A stretch of DNA of 64,000 bases from Pezicula radicicola (taxonomy: Eukaryota > Ascomycota > Leotiomycetes > Helotiales > Dermateaceae). Shown piece after piece: positions 1 through 13,978 of the stretch. The notes below the pieces were generated by a model. It did not search any database and was not told where the DNA came from. It worked only from the letters and a program-made list of their open reading frames with translations. Each line of letters opens with the position of its first letter. Within the stretch, counting starts at the first letter, position 1. A program made the position numbers and the translations under genes. The stretch covers positions 40,750 to 104,749 of the forward strand of contig PDUO01000039.1 in NCBI GenBank assembly GCA_003008705.1, given 5' to 3'.

Positions 1-1
1 T

Positions 2-3000
2 CACCAGTTTCGCATCTCTTTTGCGGCATCTAGTATCGCCGAAGTTAAGAAAGCCTTGACCTTAGCTCAAGATCAAACTGTCAAGGCTCTTTCGAAACCC
101 CCAAAATTGTTCTTTCTCTTCACAGGTCAAGGCTCTCACTATCCATCGCTTGGGAAGGCATTGTTTGAAGATTCGGAACAGTTTCGCACTGATATCTTAG
201 ACTTTGATCGGATCGGTCAGAATCAAGGCTTCCCATCTTTCCTTCCTCTCATTGATGGAACTATCTCGGATATAGAATCGCTTCCACCGGTCATCGTGCA
301 GCTTGGGCTATCCTGCATTCAAATGGCGTTGGCACGATTATGGAAATCTTGGGGAATTGTGCCAAGTGCTGTTCTTGGTCACAGCCTTGGCCAGTACGCG
401 GCCCTGAACGTCGCAGGCGTTCTATCCGTGAGCGATACCATATTCCTCGTCGGCCGAAGAGCAGAGCTGCTTGAGGAGAAATGTACTGTAGGAACTCACG
501 CTATGTTGGCCATCGGAGCATCTGTGGATTCTGTCCACAAGCTTTTGGAAGGTGAAAATTTGGAAGGCGAAAATTTGGAAGTCGCTTGTGTCAACGGCCC
601 TCGCGAGACAGTGATCAGTGGCCCTACGAAGCAAATGATGTCGTACTCCAAGATTCTCAAAGAGGCCGGCGTCAAGTGTGTGGTGTTGCCAACAGCTTAC
701 GCTTTCCACTCCAGTCAAGTGTCTACCATCATGGACTCGCTACGAAGCGTCGCGGAATCAATTACCTTCCACGATCCAGATATTCCAGTCATTTCCCCTC
801 TACTTCGAGCAGTTGTACGGCGTGGCAATGTTTTTGGCCCGGATTTCTTAGCTCGCCACGCAAGAGAGCCAGTCAATTTTGCAGGGGCTCTCGCAGCTGC
901 TAAGAAGGATGGTTTGATCACTCCAAACACAGTCTTTCTTGAGCTTGGACCTACGCCCATTTGCTCCGCGTTTGTCAAGTCGAACCTCGGCAGCGAGGTA
1001 GTGACAGTATCATCTCTCCGCAAGAACGAAAATGCCTGGAAATCAATTGCCAACTCGCTCAGTGTTCTACACCTCCATGGAGCCCCAATTACCTGGAACG
1101 AAGTTTACCGTGGTTACGGATCGTCGCATAGAGTTCTTTCACTTCCGCGTTATTCATTTGATCTCAAGAACTACTGGATCAATTACACTAACAACTGGCA
1201 GCTGACCAAGGGAGAGTTAATAGAAGCGCTAGCCAAGCCAAAGAAGCCTAAGAATAGACAGACAACTGCATCGATTCAAAAGATAACGAAAGAAGATCTC
1301 GGAAAAAAGACTGTCACGCTGGTCGCCGAATCCGACTTGATGGAACCTGACCTTCACGAAGCTATTTTCGGACACCTAATAAACGGATCAGCCCTCACTC
1401 CATCAGTATGTACTTACCAACAACAATTGATGACAAGTATTAACAGGATTTTAGGCAGTGTACTCCGATATGGCACTAACCCTTGCAGGCCAACTTTATC
1501 GAAAGACAACCGAGAAGCCCGCGGAGAATATCGGCATGGACGTCCGCCATCTCGAAATCATCAAACCTTTGATCGCAAGGTCTCGCGATTCCAAGAAGCC
1601 ACAAATTGTGAGGATAACGGCCACAGCAGAAAGAACTATCAAAGCTGCCAACGTCAATTTCACTAGCCTGGCTGCGGATGGGAAGACATGGGACTTACAT
1701 GCTTCGTGTACGATTCAATATGGCGATACGAAGACATGGCTGGGCGACTGGGCACGCGTCGCCTATCTGATCCGCTCACGCGTGAACTTGCTGGTCCAAG
1801 GTCTCGACAGTAGAGCTACCAAAAAGGTAGACCGCAAGCAGACATATGAACTGTTTTCAACCCTGGTCCATTACAATAAGAAATATCATGGGATGAAGAA
1901 CGTTCTTATCGACAGCAAGAACTTCGAAGCCGCTTCATTGATCGAGTTTACTGCCAAGGAAGACGACGGCGATTTCGAATACAACCCCTATTGGATCGAC
2001 AACATCACCCATCTCTCTGGATATGTACTCAATGGCTCCGATGCTGTCGATCATAACAAGACTGTTTACATCTCCCACGGCTGGGAATCTTGCCGGGTCG
2101 CCCGCCCAATATCCGGCGACAAGACCTACCGAAATTATGTCAAGATGCAGCCTGGGCCCAAGAATACCATGGCTGGTGATGTGTATGTTTTCGATGACAA
2201 CGAAATAGTTGCTGTCATCGGTGGCGTGAAGTTCCAGGCCATCCCACGCACTCTTCTTAACAAACTCCTCCCGCCCACCAATGGCTTCATCCTACCGTCA
2301 GCCCCGCGGAAAGAGTCGCGAAAGCCGGAAGCGAAGCCTCAAAAGGCACCTAAAGCTATCCAGAAGCCCGCGCCTCCCAAACCTCGTCCAGTAGCCCAAA
2401 GCAAAGCTAGTCCTGCGGTCGACACCTTCATGAGCATCATTGCTGAAGAATTGGGCATGGAGACTTCCGAATTGCTTGACGAGTCTGAGTTTGCCGACAT
2501 TGGAGTCGACTCGCTCATGTCACTCTCTGTTACTGGCAGGATACGGGAAGAGCTCGATATGGATGTTCCCACATCACTATTTACAGACAACCCAACTATT
2601 GGTGAAGCGAAAGCTGCGCTGCTGGCTCTTAGAGGCGATGAAGCGGCCGGTGATGATGCTTCTGATGACGCTCCTTCAGACGATGACGACGATGGCGATG
2701 TCTCCGAGGAAAAAGTGGCCGAAGAGCCAAATGGTAGCGGAAACCTGAACGGAGGCAATGTTGCATCTGGTGCAGCCATTGACAAAATCCTTGAGATCAT
2801 ATCGGATGAACTAGGCACGGAGCCATCCGAGCTTGACGATGTTGCCGAATTCGGCGACATGGGTGTCGACTCCCTCATGTCCCTTTCTATCACGGGGCGA
2901 ATCCGTGAGGAACTGGACATGGACATCCCCTCATCATTCTTCACAGACAACCCCACCGTCAGCGATGCCAAAGCCGCCATTGCTGTATTGAGCGGCGAAA

Positions 3001-3949
3001 GCGTAACTGGAACCTCTACCCCCATCAGCTCACTCGAGGACAGCATGGGGACATCCATCAATTCAGAAGATGACGAGAGCGAGAAGCCAAAGCCCGCAGC
3101 GACATCGATACTGCTAAGAGGCAATCCGAAAACCGCTTCGAAGACTCTATTTCTGTTCCCCGACGGCTCCGGATCCGCGACATCCTACTCCTTCTTCCCG
3201 ACCGTCTCTCCCTCCGTCTGCATCTACGGCCTCAACTGCCCATTCATGAAGACGCCCGCAGACTACACCAACGGCATCAAGGGCGTCGCCCTCCAATACC
3301 TGTCCGAAATCAAGCGGCGCCAAAATACAGGGCCATACAGCCTGGGCGGCTGGTCCGCCGGCGGCGTCCTCGCGTACCAAGTCGCCTGCGAGCTCCAGAA
3401 ACAGGGCGAGGTTGTCGAAAATTTGGTGCTGATTGACGCTCCCTGCCCTATTGATATTGAGCCCCTCCCCTCCGAGCTCCTGCACTTCATTGAGAGTAAG
3501 GGCTTGCTCGTCAGTCAGAGCAACTCTGCGACGCCGCCGTCGTGGCTGATTCCGCATTTCGAGGCGAGTGTTAGGAATCTTGCAAGTTATGAGCCGGTGC
3601 CTATGGATCCCAGGAAGGCGCCGAAGACGTTCATTGTTTGGGCACGTGAGAGCTTGTACCAGAACCCCGATGATGATGGGAGGCGGTTCCCGCGATCTGA
3701 GGACGAGCCCTCGAGCATCGCGTTCTTGCTTGATGATCGTAAGGATTTTGGGAGTAATGGGTGGGGAGAGCTGTTGGGTGAGGAGAATATTACGTGTGTG
3801 AGTACGAAGGGGAATCATTTTACGATGATTAGGGAACCAGCCGTAAGTTTACATATCACGTTCCGGTGTTAGAGATGTTTGCTAACTTGGTGTGGCAGGT
3901 AAAGCAGATGTCCGCTTTGCTGAGGCGTGGGCTTGGGGTAGAGGAATGA
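2..3949 (+). CDS. Non-reducing polyketide synthase, 3' part (AT-PT-ACP-ACP-TE)
   Basis: Iterative type I PKS that builds an aromatic polyketide. The frame is open from base 2, so the 5' part (SAT-KS expected) lies outside the window. Model: exons 2-1405, 1455-3842 and 3899-3949, about 1280 residues. Domains in order: acyltransferase with GHSLG (Ser codon 383-385); product-template domain with the probable catalytic His at 1373-1375 and the partner Asp probably in 2040-2051; two acyl carrier proteins with GVDSL (Ser codons 2511-2513 and 2871-2873), separated by an Asp/Glu-rich linker; thioesterase/Claisen cyclase with GGWSAGG (Ser 3354-3356) and His 3816-3818. Intron 1 (49 bp) interrupts the PT domain; intron 2 (56 bp) leaves a 17-codon last exon. 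A built-in TE separates it from TE-less synthases that use a separate thioesterase, as for geodin. Chain length cannot be read from what is visible. No break is seen, so it is probably functional. Confidence 0.95.
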
Positions 3950-4225
3950 ACGAAGCATTGACGAAGAATAGATTGTAGATGCAGAATGTGGTTATTACAG
4001 TTTGTTTAGATTGGAATAGATTGAAAGATTTAATGTTAGAGCAATTGATAGTGTTAGCATAAATCCTCTTTTTCTTTTATCAAACAGTCCTGCCTAACTT
4101 TCGTGATTTGAGGCGCCACCTTCAATTAGCGAGGTTGTCGCTAGAAATAGGGGCTTCACTCCCTATACCTTGGTGCAGCCGCGCTGGAGTCTAGGGCACT
4201 CCTCGCCTATCATTCAGGCTTCCCC

Positions 4226-4458
4226 TACGAAGGCCACGGCAAAAAGTCATTGGACTACAGGGGTAGTATACTGTATTCGCTCAATACGCACGCTATAGCC
4301 AGGCAACGAGAGCCTGCAGAGAAATTCTATAGGGAGTTTTTACACTGTCCTGTACCCCGGGAATAAACGCTCTCTACCTGAAGGCCCTATAAGTTATTAT
4401 TCCCGGGGCATTAACTAGCTCTAACCGAGTCCAATGACTTTTTGCCGTGGCCTTCGTA
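4226..4458. mobile_element. MITE with 31-bp terminal inverted repeats and TA target
   Basis: The ends are near-perfect inverted repeats of about 31 bp starting TACGAAGGCCACGGC, and TA stands at both borders. This fits a non-autonomous Tc1/mariner or pogo-type element. It is 233 bp long with no coding capacity and lies between the PKS and the YCII-like gene. Two other elements in the window, at 21224 and 51945, begin with the same TACGAAGG. The interval 3950-4225 before it is the PKS 3' flank and holds nothing else recognised. Confidence 0.75.
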
Positions 4459-4505
4459 CCAAAATGCCAAACCAAAATGCCAAACCAAAATGCCAAACCA
4501 AAATG
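4458..4505 (+). repeat. 13-bp tandem repeat (ACCAAAATGCCAA)
   Basis: Three full copies and one partial copy of a 13-bp unit directly abut the right end of the MITE at 4226-4458. The copies are identical, so the expansion is recent. There are no spacers, so it is not a CRISPR array. Confidence 0.85.
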
Positions 4506-4730
4506 AGCCCGCCAGCAGTCGGATCCCGGCCCCGTCTGGATCAAGGACATTTTCGCCATACCCACAGCACAAGATCCTCTCATCTTTCGCCCCCCTTCCT
4601 AATATTTCCTATGCATTTTTTCTTTTCCCACAACAGGACTTCTTTTATGCTCAACATTTGATGAACCAAACCTGTCGAGAATCATGCGTTCCTGCGCCCC
4701 CAATCCCACTCGGCAATGCACTCAAGTACA

Positions 4731-5136
4731 GTACAGAACCCGCCCCCCGGCCGGATTATTGTTTTATACCGCTTAGCAGAGCTGGACTTATTCGGGTACT
4801 AAAACGTAGCTGCTTTAGAAACAGGTATTCAGGGCATGTAGCCTATAGCCGTAATATGTACAGCCTATAATTACAGGCTATGTACTCTATGACTATAGGC
4901 TATAGAGTTCTATAAAAAAAATTTAAATATTACTCTATAGTGCTATTTGTATTATTTTACAACTACTATAATTATAAGGTAAGTAGCCTATAGTTACAGG
5001 GTATATAGCCTATAGTTATAGGGCATATAGCTTATAGTTGTAGGGCTTATTGCACAAGGCTAAAAAAAACAGCGAGAGATCTTAGAATCACTAATATAGC
5101 CGACAAGGAATAATCCGGCGGGGGGGGGTTCTGTAC
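4731..5136. mobile_element. TIR-bounded TATAGGC-rich repeat, copy 1
   Basis: Both ends carry an inverted repeat of about 28-30 bp reading GTACAGAACCC, a C-rich run, then CCGGATTATT (4731-4760, and inverted at 5109-5136). The interior is made of many short palindromic variants of CCTATAGTTATAGGGC and lacks open frames. A related sequence lies at 40521-40945. The stretches 4506-4730 and 5137-5384 contain nothing I recognise beyond the upstream region of the next gene. Confidence 0.55.
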
Positions 5137-5384
5137 CTCAGTACCGAAGTCCGAGACCCCCAACATATCCGGCGCAGTCGCCTCGGAATTGGCTCACGTT
5201 GGTGCACACACTCTGGCTTACTGTAAGTCATCCTCTTTTCGCACGCACGCATGACTGAGAAATTATTAATCCGCGATTCATAAAACATCTTCTTTGACGT
5301 TCGGGCAGCGGACGCAATTGCTCAAGTGATTGATTGATCGCCAAACTTCCTTCTATTCCATAAACTGAATCCCATATCGCCGCC

Positions 5385-5890
5385 ATGGCCCAAAGACACG
5401 AGTTCCTGTTCATAGTATACGACCATCCAGGCGTCGCTGAAGCCAAGTTCAAACTCGTAGAGTGAGTGAAAAAAAAAACGACCTACCTATTAATATGACT
5501 TTTTTCTTGAAAAACTAATCCGAATCATCATAGACCCCATGAGGACATGATCAGAGAAGAAAAAGCGAAAAATTCAAGCGTCGAATGGCTCGCCGGCGGT
5601 AGGTACCTCCCTCCCTCCCCCAACCCCTTCCCCCAACCCCAACTAAATTACGTGTCTACCAAGGCCCATTTTTCAAAGAGCACGGCGCTATCCCGCCGGA
5701 GATGATCGGTAGTTGGGGAATCCTGTATGCGCCGACGAGACAAGAGGCGGTTGAGAGGCTGAAGAGCGATGCTTTTACGACGGGGAAGATTTGGGATTGG
5801 GGGAAGATGGTGATCGTGGATTCTGTGAGCGGGATGAGGTTGTCGTTGCCGAATCCGGGGACGGAGGATATGGGAAGGGGTCTCCAATAG
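5385..5890 (+). CDS. YCII-like small protein, 122 aa
   Basis: Three exons (5385-5461, 5534-5598, 5664-5890) give a 122-residue protein. The pattern fits the YCII family, small ferredoxin-like alpha/beta dimers: N-terminal strand EFLFIVYDHPG, His28 in VEPHEDM, Gly-Gly-Pro at 47-49 before a loop, and SDAF with Asp83. In YciI-type proteins a conserved His and Asp are thought to line the active site. The best-studied enzyme member, bacterial TftG, removes chloride from a chlorinated hydroxyhydroquinone. The gene sits between the PKS and the O-methyltransferase, so a role in cyclising, hydrolysing or rearranging the aromatic product is likely but unproven. The ATG is in a good context (GCCGCCATGG). 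A distantly related EthD-like or other dimeric alpha/beta-barrel fold is the main alternative. Confidence 0.8.
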
Positions 5891-6249
5891 AAATCATAAA
5901 CTGAGACTCGTCGTACGTTATTGCCATTATATTTCATGGACTTGAACCAGTTTGCAGTCCCCGCTTTCTAAGTCAGATACTGCTGCCTCTGTGGCGCTCC
6001 CGAATTCAAGGACACGTACAATCTAGAGTCTCCAGGAGAAGAGGAGAGTGTGTCTTTCCCTTCATTCAGGATCTTCTGGCTCTGAAGATACCAGGCAGTG
6101 ACCCGCTCAGAGATTTTGGTTACACGTGGCTGGCAGTCTCGAAGACGTGAGGTTCCCGAAAAAGTCTCAAGCGACAAGTCTATTCTACTACGTTACGTGC
6201 ACAGAAAATCCTAAAATCGTGAACCTTAACCAGACCAAACCCAGCTGTT

Positions 6250-8022
6250 CTACTTCGTAACTTCAACAATGCAATAGATAGACCTAAGCTCATGTATCTT
6301 CACCAACTTAAGACCAGCCCTATCAATCAAGTCCTTGAACTGAGCAGGCGTTCGCTCAATTCCATTGATGCAAGCCATCAAACTAAGATCGCGATGCGCC
6401 TGGAAGCGACCAAAGTATCCATAGTTTGCTGGGAGAGGAGAAGGAGCGGGCGCGAGTTCGTTGCAGCCGTAGGGGGAGTTCATGACTTGCTCGCAAAGGA
6501 GGATGCGGGATTTGTCTGACATCGCATCACGGACGCCGATAAGTATTTGGACGCAGTAGTCGTCGGACCAGTCGTGTCTTTGATGTGTGTTAGAAAATTT
6601 TGTAGGTTGCAATACTTGTTGCTCAGAACTCCAGGGGAGCAGCACGGGAGAAGAAGAACAGCGGACTTACAAGATACCCCGCAGCCAATAAACGTCAGCG
6701 CCCTCAATTGGATTAGGCTTGAAGAAATCATGTGCCAGAAACTTGACTTTGCAAGATTGGAGGAGGTTAGATGCTTGCTGTGGCCAAACCTCTTGCTCGC
6801 CTTGCCTGACGACTTCAGCCCGATCTTCGACAACACAGTTGAGGTCGGGGTAGACGCGGAGAAGCTGCATGATGAAGCCACCAACTCCACCGCCGACATC
6901 GACAACAGTTGCACCATGTGGCAATTCATGCCATGGAAAGTCTGTCGAGATAATCAGTGAAAGTTTCTTGTCTTTGTTCATGTGAAACTAACCATATGGT
7001 TGCGAAGCGCTTATTGCTCTCCCGCCACCAACCATGGCCAGCCCAAAAATCTCCAATTCAGGCCGCTGGATCTTTCCATCGGCATCAGGCATGAGGTGTG
7101 CAAATTGACTTGCGTCAGGAACACCGGGATAACCAACACCCTCATTCTGTATCTCGCTGGGGTGGATTTTTTCAGCAAGCCATTCCCACCGTGGCTTCGA
7201 ACTTCCGTGCGCTTCGTGCCATGCGGTTTCCGTCACGCTGTAGGAGGCACCCTTGGGCCCCAATAAGTATTTTGGAAGTCTTTCTGCTGAAGTGTAGATA
7301 TCCCCTTGGCTATCAATCTTCGGTCAGCAGCAATTGATGAAGGACTTCACACTCGAGCCAGGAAGTTAACGTACAACATTGTGATGTATGCTTTCATGTG
7401 CTCGTTGTGAACGAGCTGAGCAGATATTCGGTTGTTGGCAAAGCGTTCAGGGCCGGTCAGGCGGAAGACATGTATCGAAGCCAAGCATCGCATTATGCGC
7501 GCTATTCAGACGCCTGGTCATTAGCCTTCTGGATGCACCCAAAACTTTCTGTGCTCTGAATAGCAAGTAAAAGTGTTTTTACATACATAACTTGAGATGC
7601 TCAATTCCAGTCTTCTTGGCGATCTCATTTATCTCCAGCCCCTCATCACCAGCTTCGTGCAAGAGATCTGGAATACGCCGTTCTGCAGCGATATACAGCG
7701 CTCTCGATTCCCAGTACTGGCCCATGAGTTCTGTCAGGCGATGAGGAGGCTCTGCTACCAGCTCTGTTAGAGCTCCGGTCAGTGAAAGTATCGTGCGTTG
7801 GGCCTGGTATAAAGGCCAACTCGGCAGAATGTCTGCTGTGCTGGAATCCCCTTTGCGGCTCGCTCCATTGACGCCATTGGTACCATTGGTACCATTCGTT
7901 TGCTTCTTGGAGAAACTCTCTTTCTTCCATTCTTCAGTAACCGTCTGGATTGCCTCGTTCAGCAGCTTGCCCATCTGGATGAGCTGGTCGGCTTCCGCCG
8001 ATGTCCTTGGGAAACGCTCCAT
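6250..8022 (-). CDS. SAM-dependent O-methyltransferase, 492 aa
   Basis: Class I plant/fungal-type O-methyltransferase that would methylate a phenol of the polyketide. Five exons on the minus strand (8022-7587, 7501-7375, 7309-6993, 6941-6671, 6577-6250) join in frame to 492 residues. The N-terminal half is the helical dimerisation/winged-helix region and contains an Asn-Gly-Thr linker near residues 61-71. The SAM motif VVDVGGGVGG lies at about residues 306-315. The catalytic base is His385 in LHDWSDD. Length and layout match fungal cluster methyltransferases of the aurofusarin/griseofulvin kind. It is transcribed divergently from the FAD hydroxylase across 8023-8838. No inactivating change is visible. 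The regiospecificity cannot be told. Confidence 0.92.
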
Positions 8023-8838
8023 TGCTGGGCCGTCGTTAGAGTAGTTTCAATGTCAAAAATTTGATTTGCTGCTGTATCGATTTCTCAGCGACCTAAAGAT
8101 AGGAAAAAAGAAAGCCTTATGGAGTTTGGATGAGTTTGAGGTATGTACCTTCCCCTCGTACATAGGCTATGTGCGGCAAGAACGCATAGACGAAAATGGA
8201 AGGACAAGCGAAGAAGCCGCTGCTTCCCCCCCCCCTTTTTAACCGGCGGCCGCAAGTCGGGTCGGTCCGGTTATCACTTGGCACAGAGACGTTGCATCGC
8301 CATCACGGAAGTCTTCGACTTGTTGATCTTTCACTGGCGGCAGATAAAGAAGGCTCGCTGTGTTCAAATCGCATCCCTCGACAGCATCTTCCTTGGAAAC
8401 ACATGCAGATACATCATCAGGCACGGACGGCATCAAGATGCGAGATAAGATGCGAGATCCGAGGGCCGGGGGTTGGCAGTGAGTGATTGCCGAGTCCAGA
8501 TTACCGAAAATTTCTGGATGGGTAGGCCGGAAAACCGGTAAGTGAGTGTCAGGAACTGAATTCCATTGGTGCTTCGAGTTCCTGCATCTTTTTGCTCGAC
8601 TAATCCCATGTACCCAGGGTCTTCATCTTCGGAATACCTGAAAGTCAGCCGGGGCCCGGCCAGTCCAAGTCAGCGTGAGTATTCACGTCGAAAATGAGCG
8701 ACCTGGCTCTAAGGTAAGACCTGGTGGCTGATTCTGAATAAGAATCGGGCGGCTTGTGAGTGAGTGCCTACAAAGAACGGAAGTCGCCAAAAAAGGAAGA
8801 CTTTTCCATATCGTCAAAAGTTCAACGCATACAGCATA
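8023..8838. promoter_or_regulatory. Divergent promoter between O-methyltransferase and FAD hydroxylase
   Basis: An 816-bp gene-free interval lies between two start codons pointing away from each other, so both genes can be co-regulated. It holds several CGG/CCG triplets typical of Zn2Cys6 targets, including CCGGAAAACCGG near 8530-8541, and a 6-5-6 inverted repeat GATTCT-N5-AGAATC at 8730-8746, about 95 bp from the hydroxylase start. Which, if any, is a true operator is not shown by the sequence. Confidence 0.5.
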
Positions 8839-10221
8839 ATGCACGTAAGAAAAAGCCACTTCCCGTCCAAAGATAAACTGATGATGTTTTTGCTAGGTCG
8901 TCGTCGTAGGAGCCGGCCCAGCGGGCATGGTTTTGAGCATGGTGTTGGCGAGGGCGGGCATCAAAGTGACATTACTAGAGAAAGAATCCACGACAGACGA
9001 ACGACCCCGCGCTGCGCATTTGACGCCGCCGACAATGAGGCTCTTGGGGCGTGCTGGACTCGCGGAAACTGTGCGCCGCAAGGGTTGGACTCCAAACAAC
9101 TTCGCGTGGCGCAAACTGGACGGAACCATCATCACGTCCATCGAAGACTTTGCACAATCCAAAACCCCCGATTCGATGGTCGTCTTACCTCTGGGCCCTC
9201 TAGGGAAGATCATCCTGGATCATGCATCGAGAGAAGATAATATTACAATCAAATTCAACCACTCTGTGGTCGGCGTGGGCCAGGACGACCAGTCGGCGTG
9301 GGCGCTGGTAAGGAAAGAAGACGGGAGCGAGTTCAAAGTGGCTGGAGACTACGTCGTTGGCTGTGACGGGGGGACCAGCTCAGTGAGAAAATCACTATAT
9401 GGCCAGCGAAATTTCCCAGGACAGACATGGGACGAGCGGCTCATTGCAAGTAACGTGGGTTACAATTCTGACCGCCAGCCTTAACCCTTCCAGAGAGAGC
9501 TGATGAACCAAAACAATAGGTGATCTATCCCGTCGACAAATTCGGCTGGGACGACCTAAACACAATCATCCACCCCTCCCACCGCGCCCTCATCGCAAAG
9601 ATCACCCAAGACGGCCTATGGCGTGTCTCCTACATCGAAGACAAAAGCCTCAGCTACGAAGAAGCGCGCAACAACGTGCCCAACCGCTACGCCACTCTGC
9701 TGCCAGGCAACCCCAAACCAGAAGACTTCACCCTCGTAGACTTCAGCTTCTACAGCCAGCACCAGCGCTGCGCCGAGAAGCTGCGCGTCGGCCGGGTTTT
9801 ACTCGCTGCTGACGCAGCACACCTCTGCAATCCGTGGGGCGGCATGGGTCTCACGGGCGGGTTTGCAGATGTTGCTGGGCTGGCCGAGTGTCTGGAGGGC
9901 ATTCATGCTGGGAAGGCGGATGAAAATATTTTGGATAAGTATGATGAGGTGAGGAGGGACATCTTCCACCAGGTCATCTCGCCGATTTCGACGGCGAATT
10001 ACCTCCGCGTCGCGTCGGATCCGGATAAGGTGAATGTTCTGGAGGAGGATCCGTTCTTGAAAATGGTTCATGCTGCGAAAAGTGATGCGGTGATGAAGGA
10101 GAAGCTAGATAAGGTAGGAGTTTGGTCGTTTTGTTCTGATTTATATGTTACAACTAACTTTGGCTAGGGTGCATATGCGGTGTTACACGACTTCACACAA
10201 TACTATCATGACAAGGATTAA
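8839..10221 (+). CDS. FAD-dependent aromatic hydroxylase (PHBH fold), 403 aa
   Basis: Single-component flavoprotein monooxygenase expected to hydroxylate an aromatic ring with NAD(P)H and O2. Exons 8839-8844, 8897-9454, 9520-10113 and 10168-10221 give 403 residues. The FAD dinucleotide motif GAGPAG is at residues 7-12, immediately after the start. The second FAD/NADPH motif with CDGG is near residue 159. The third motif, normally GDAAH, reads AADAAH with Asp286 and is followed by NPWGGMGLTGG. The tiny two-codon first exon was chosen because the downstream exon opens directly into the FAD strand and the 52-bp intron has good borders; an alternative upstream start cannot be excluded. Similar enzymes occur in bikaverin-type clusters. 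It converges with the halogenase. Confidence 0.9.
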
Positions 10222-10604
10222 ATAGAGTACATATAGATGTTTTAAATATATATACACTTTTTGCGCAAATCTGAAATGTTCCGTCTTCAAAAAACCATCC
10301 ATACCATTTATCCTCCAACAAAGGCCCTAGAACGGCTTGCTACCCAGGTTCTTCGGGTTCTGCAATAGCGCTGTGCTCCAGCGGGTGCATCGCTGGAAGA
10401 CAGGTTATTTCAAAAGCTTCCTTGCAGTAAACAAGAGAAAAGTCATTTCAGTGATTCTAATTTAAGTATGGATTACTTGCCTCATGCACCTTTTCTTGAA
10501 GAATCAAGTCAGGAACTTAAGTGCCTACCGATCACTTGTCCAAAGCGCACACATCTATTAAATCAATCTTCTATTCCCTAACCATCGAAATTCAATTCTC
10601 TAAT
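10222..10604. other. Convergent intergenic region
   Basis: 383 bp between the stop codons of the hydroxylase and the halogenase. It should hold both 3' ends and polyadenylation signals. The A/T-rich run just after 10221 is the likely 3' UTR of the hydroxylase. No gene is seen. Confidence 0.5.
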
Positions 10605-13212
<2,608 letters not shown>

Positions 13213-13220
13213 CCTACTTG

Positions 13221-13924
13221 TAGGGCTCCGATTGAATTGTCGAATATCGAATATTCGACGGATCGAATCGAATCGAATCGGATTCGAATTTAGAAATAGC
13301 TCTGTTCGACTCGTCGGATATCGAATTTTAGAGCTAAAATTCGACGAACTTCGACGTTCGACGCAAAGCTATTATTATAAGCTAGGCAACGCTAATAGGC
13401 TCTTTCTACTAAAGCCTAGGTAGTAGGTATAAGGATTTAGGAGCCGGCCCTTCCCTATTACTATAGTTATAAAGATAATAATAATCTATAGTATTTTAAC
13501 CTTGATTTTAAGTACTTAGAGTAGTGTTTTTAGAGTTAAATTAAGGTGATATAGAGTATACCTAATGTATAGAAGTAGATATTTTAATAATATAGAAAAT
13601 AAAATAAATTAGTTTATAATTATTAAAATTATAGTATTAGTAGCCCTAGGTATATATTGTTATCTAAATATTATAGCGATTTAATATCTAAGATATTATA
13701 TTATACCTATATAACTTAGTCTATACTAGAATAGGTAGGTATCTAGCTATATTAGGTATTTCTTATAGTAACGCTTAAGCCTTAATATCTTATAGTCGAA
13801 TAACGTCGAGTTGAATGTTTTTAACATTAAATTTAATACGAATTTCATTAAAAAGCAGACCTCGAATTTGAATCGAATTCAAATCTAGCAAAGTTCGATT
13901 CGAACCGATTCGATCGGAGCCCTA
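13221..13924. mobile_element. Non-autonomous hAT-type element, 704 bp, with 8-bp target duplication
   Basis: The ends are 12-bp perfect inverted repeats, TAGGGCTCCGAT at 13221 and its reverse complement ending at 13924. They are flanked by an exact 8-bp direct repeat CCTACTTG (13213-13220 and 13925-13932). Eight-base target duplication and TAGGG-type ends are the signature of hAT transposons. Subterminal TCGAATCGAATC-like repeats follow the left end and recur inverted near the right end. The interior is TA-rich and codes for nothing, so it is either a MITE or a RIP-eroded deletion derivative. The target duplication is still perfect although the interior is heavily mutated. Confidence 0.85.
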
Positions 13925-13978
13925 CCTACTTGTGGCAACAACACCTAGATCCAATAGAGAAGTTTCCATAGTACAGCC

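Noticed and set aside
2339..3124. 261-codon minus-strand Ser-rich open frame
   Set aside because: It is the antisense image of the acidic ACP linkers of the PKS (Asp/Glu codons read as Ser/Val/Ile) and has no motif of its own.
4458..4505. Possible CRISPR-like array
   Set aside because: The 13-bp units are directly adjacent with no spacers, and the organism is a fungus.
8764..9240. 158-codon plus-strand frame with an in-frame ATG upstream of the FAD hydroxylase
   Set aside because: It reads across intron 1 and into the wrong frame of the hydroxylase. The FAD-binding motif is in another frame reached through a good 52-bp intron.
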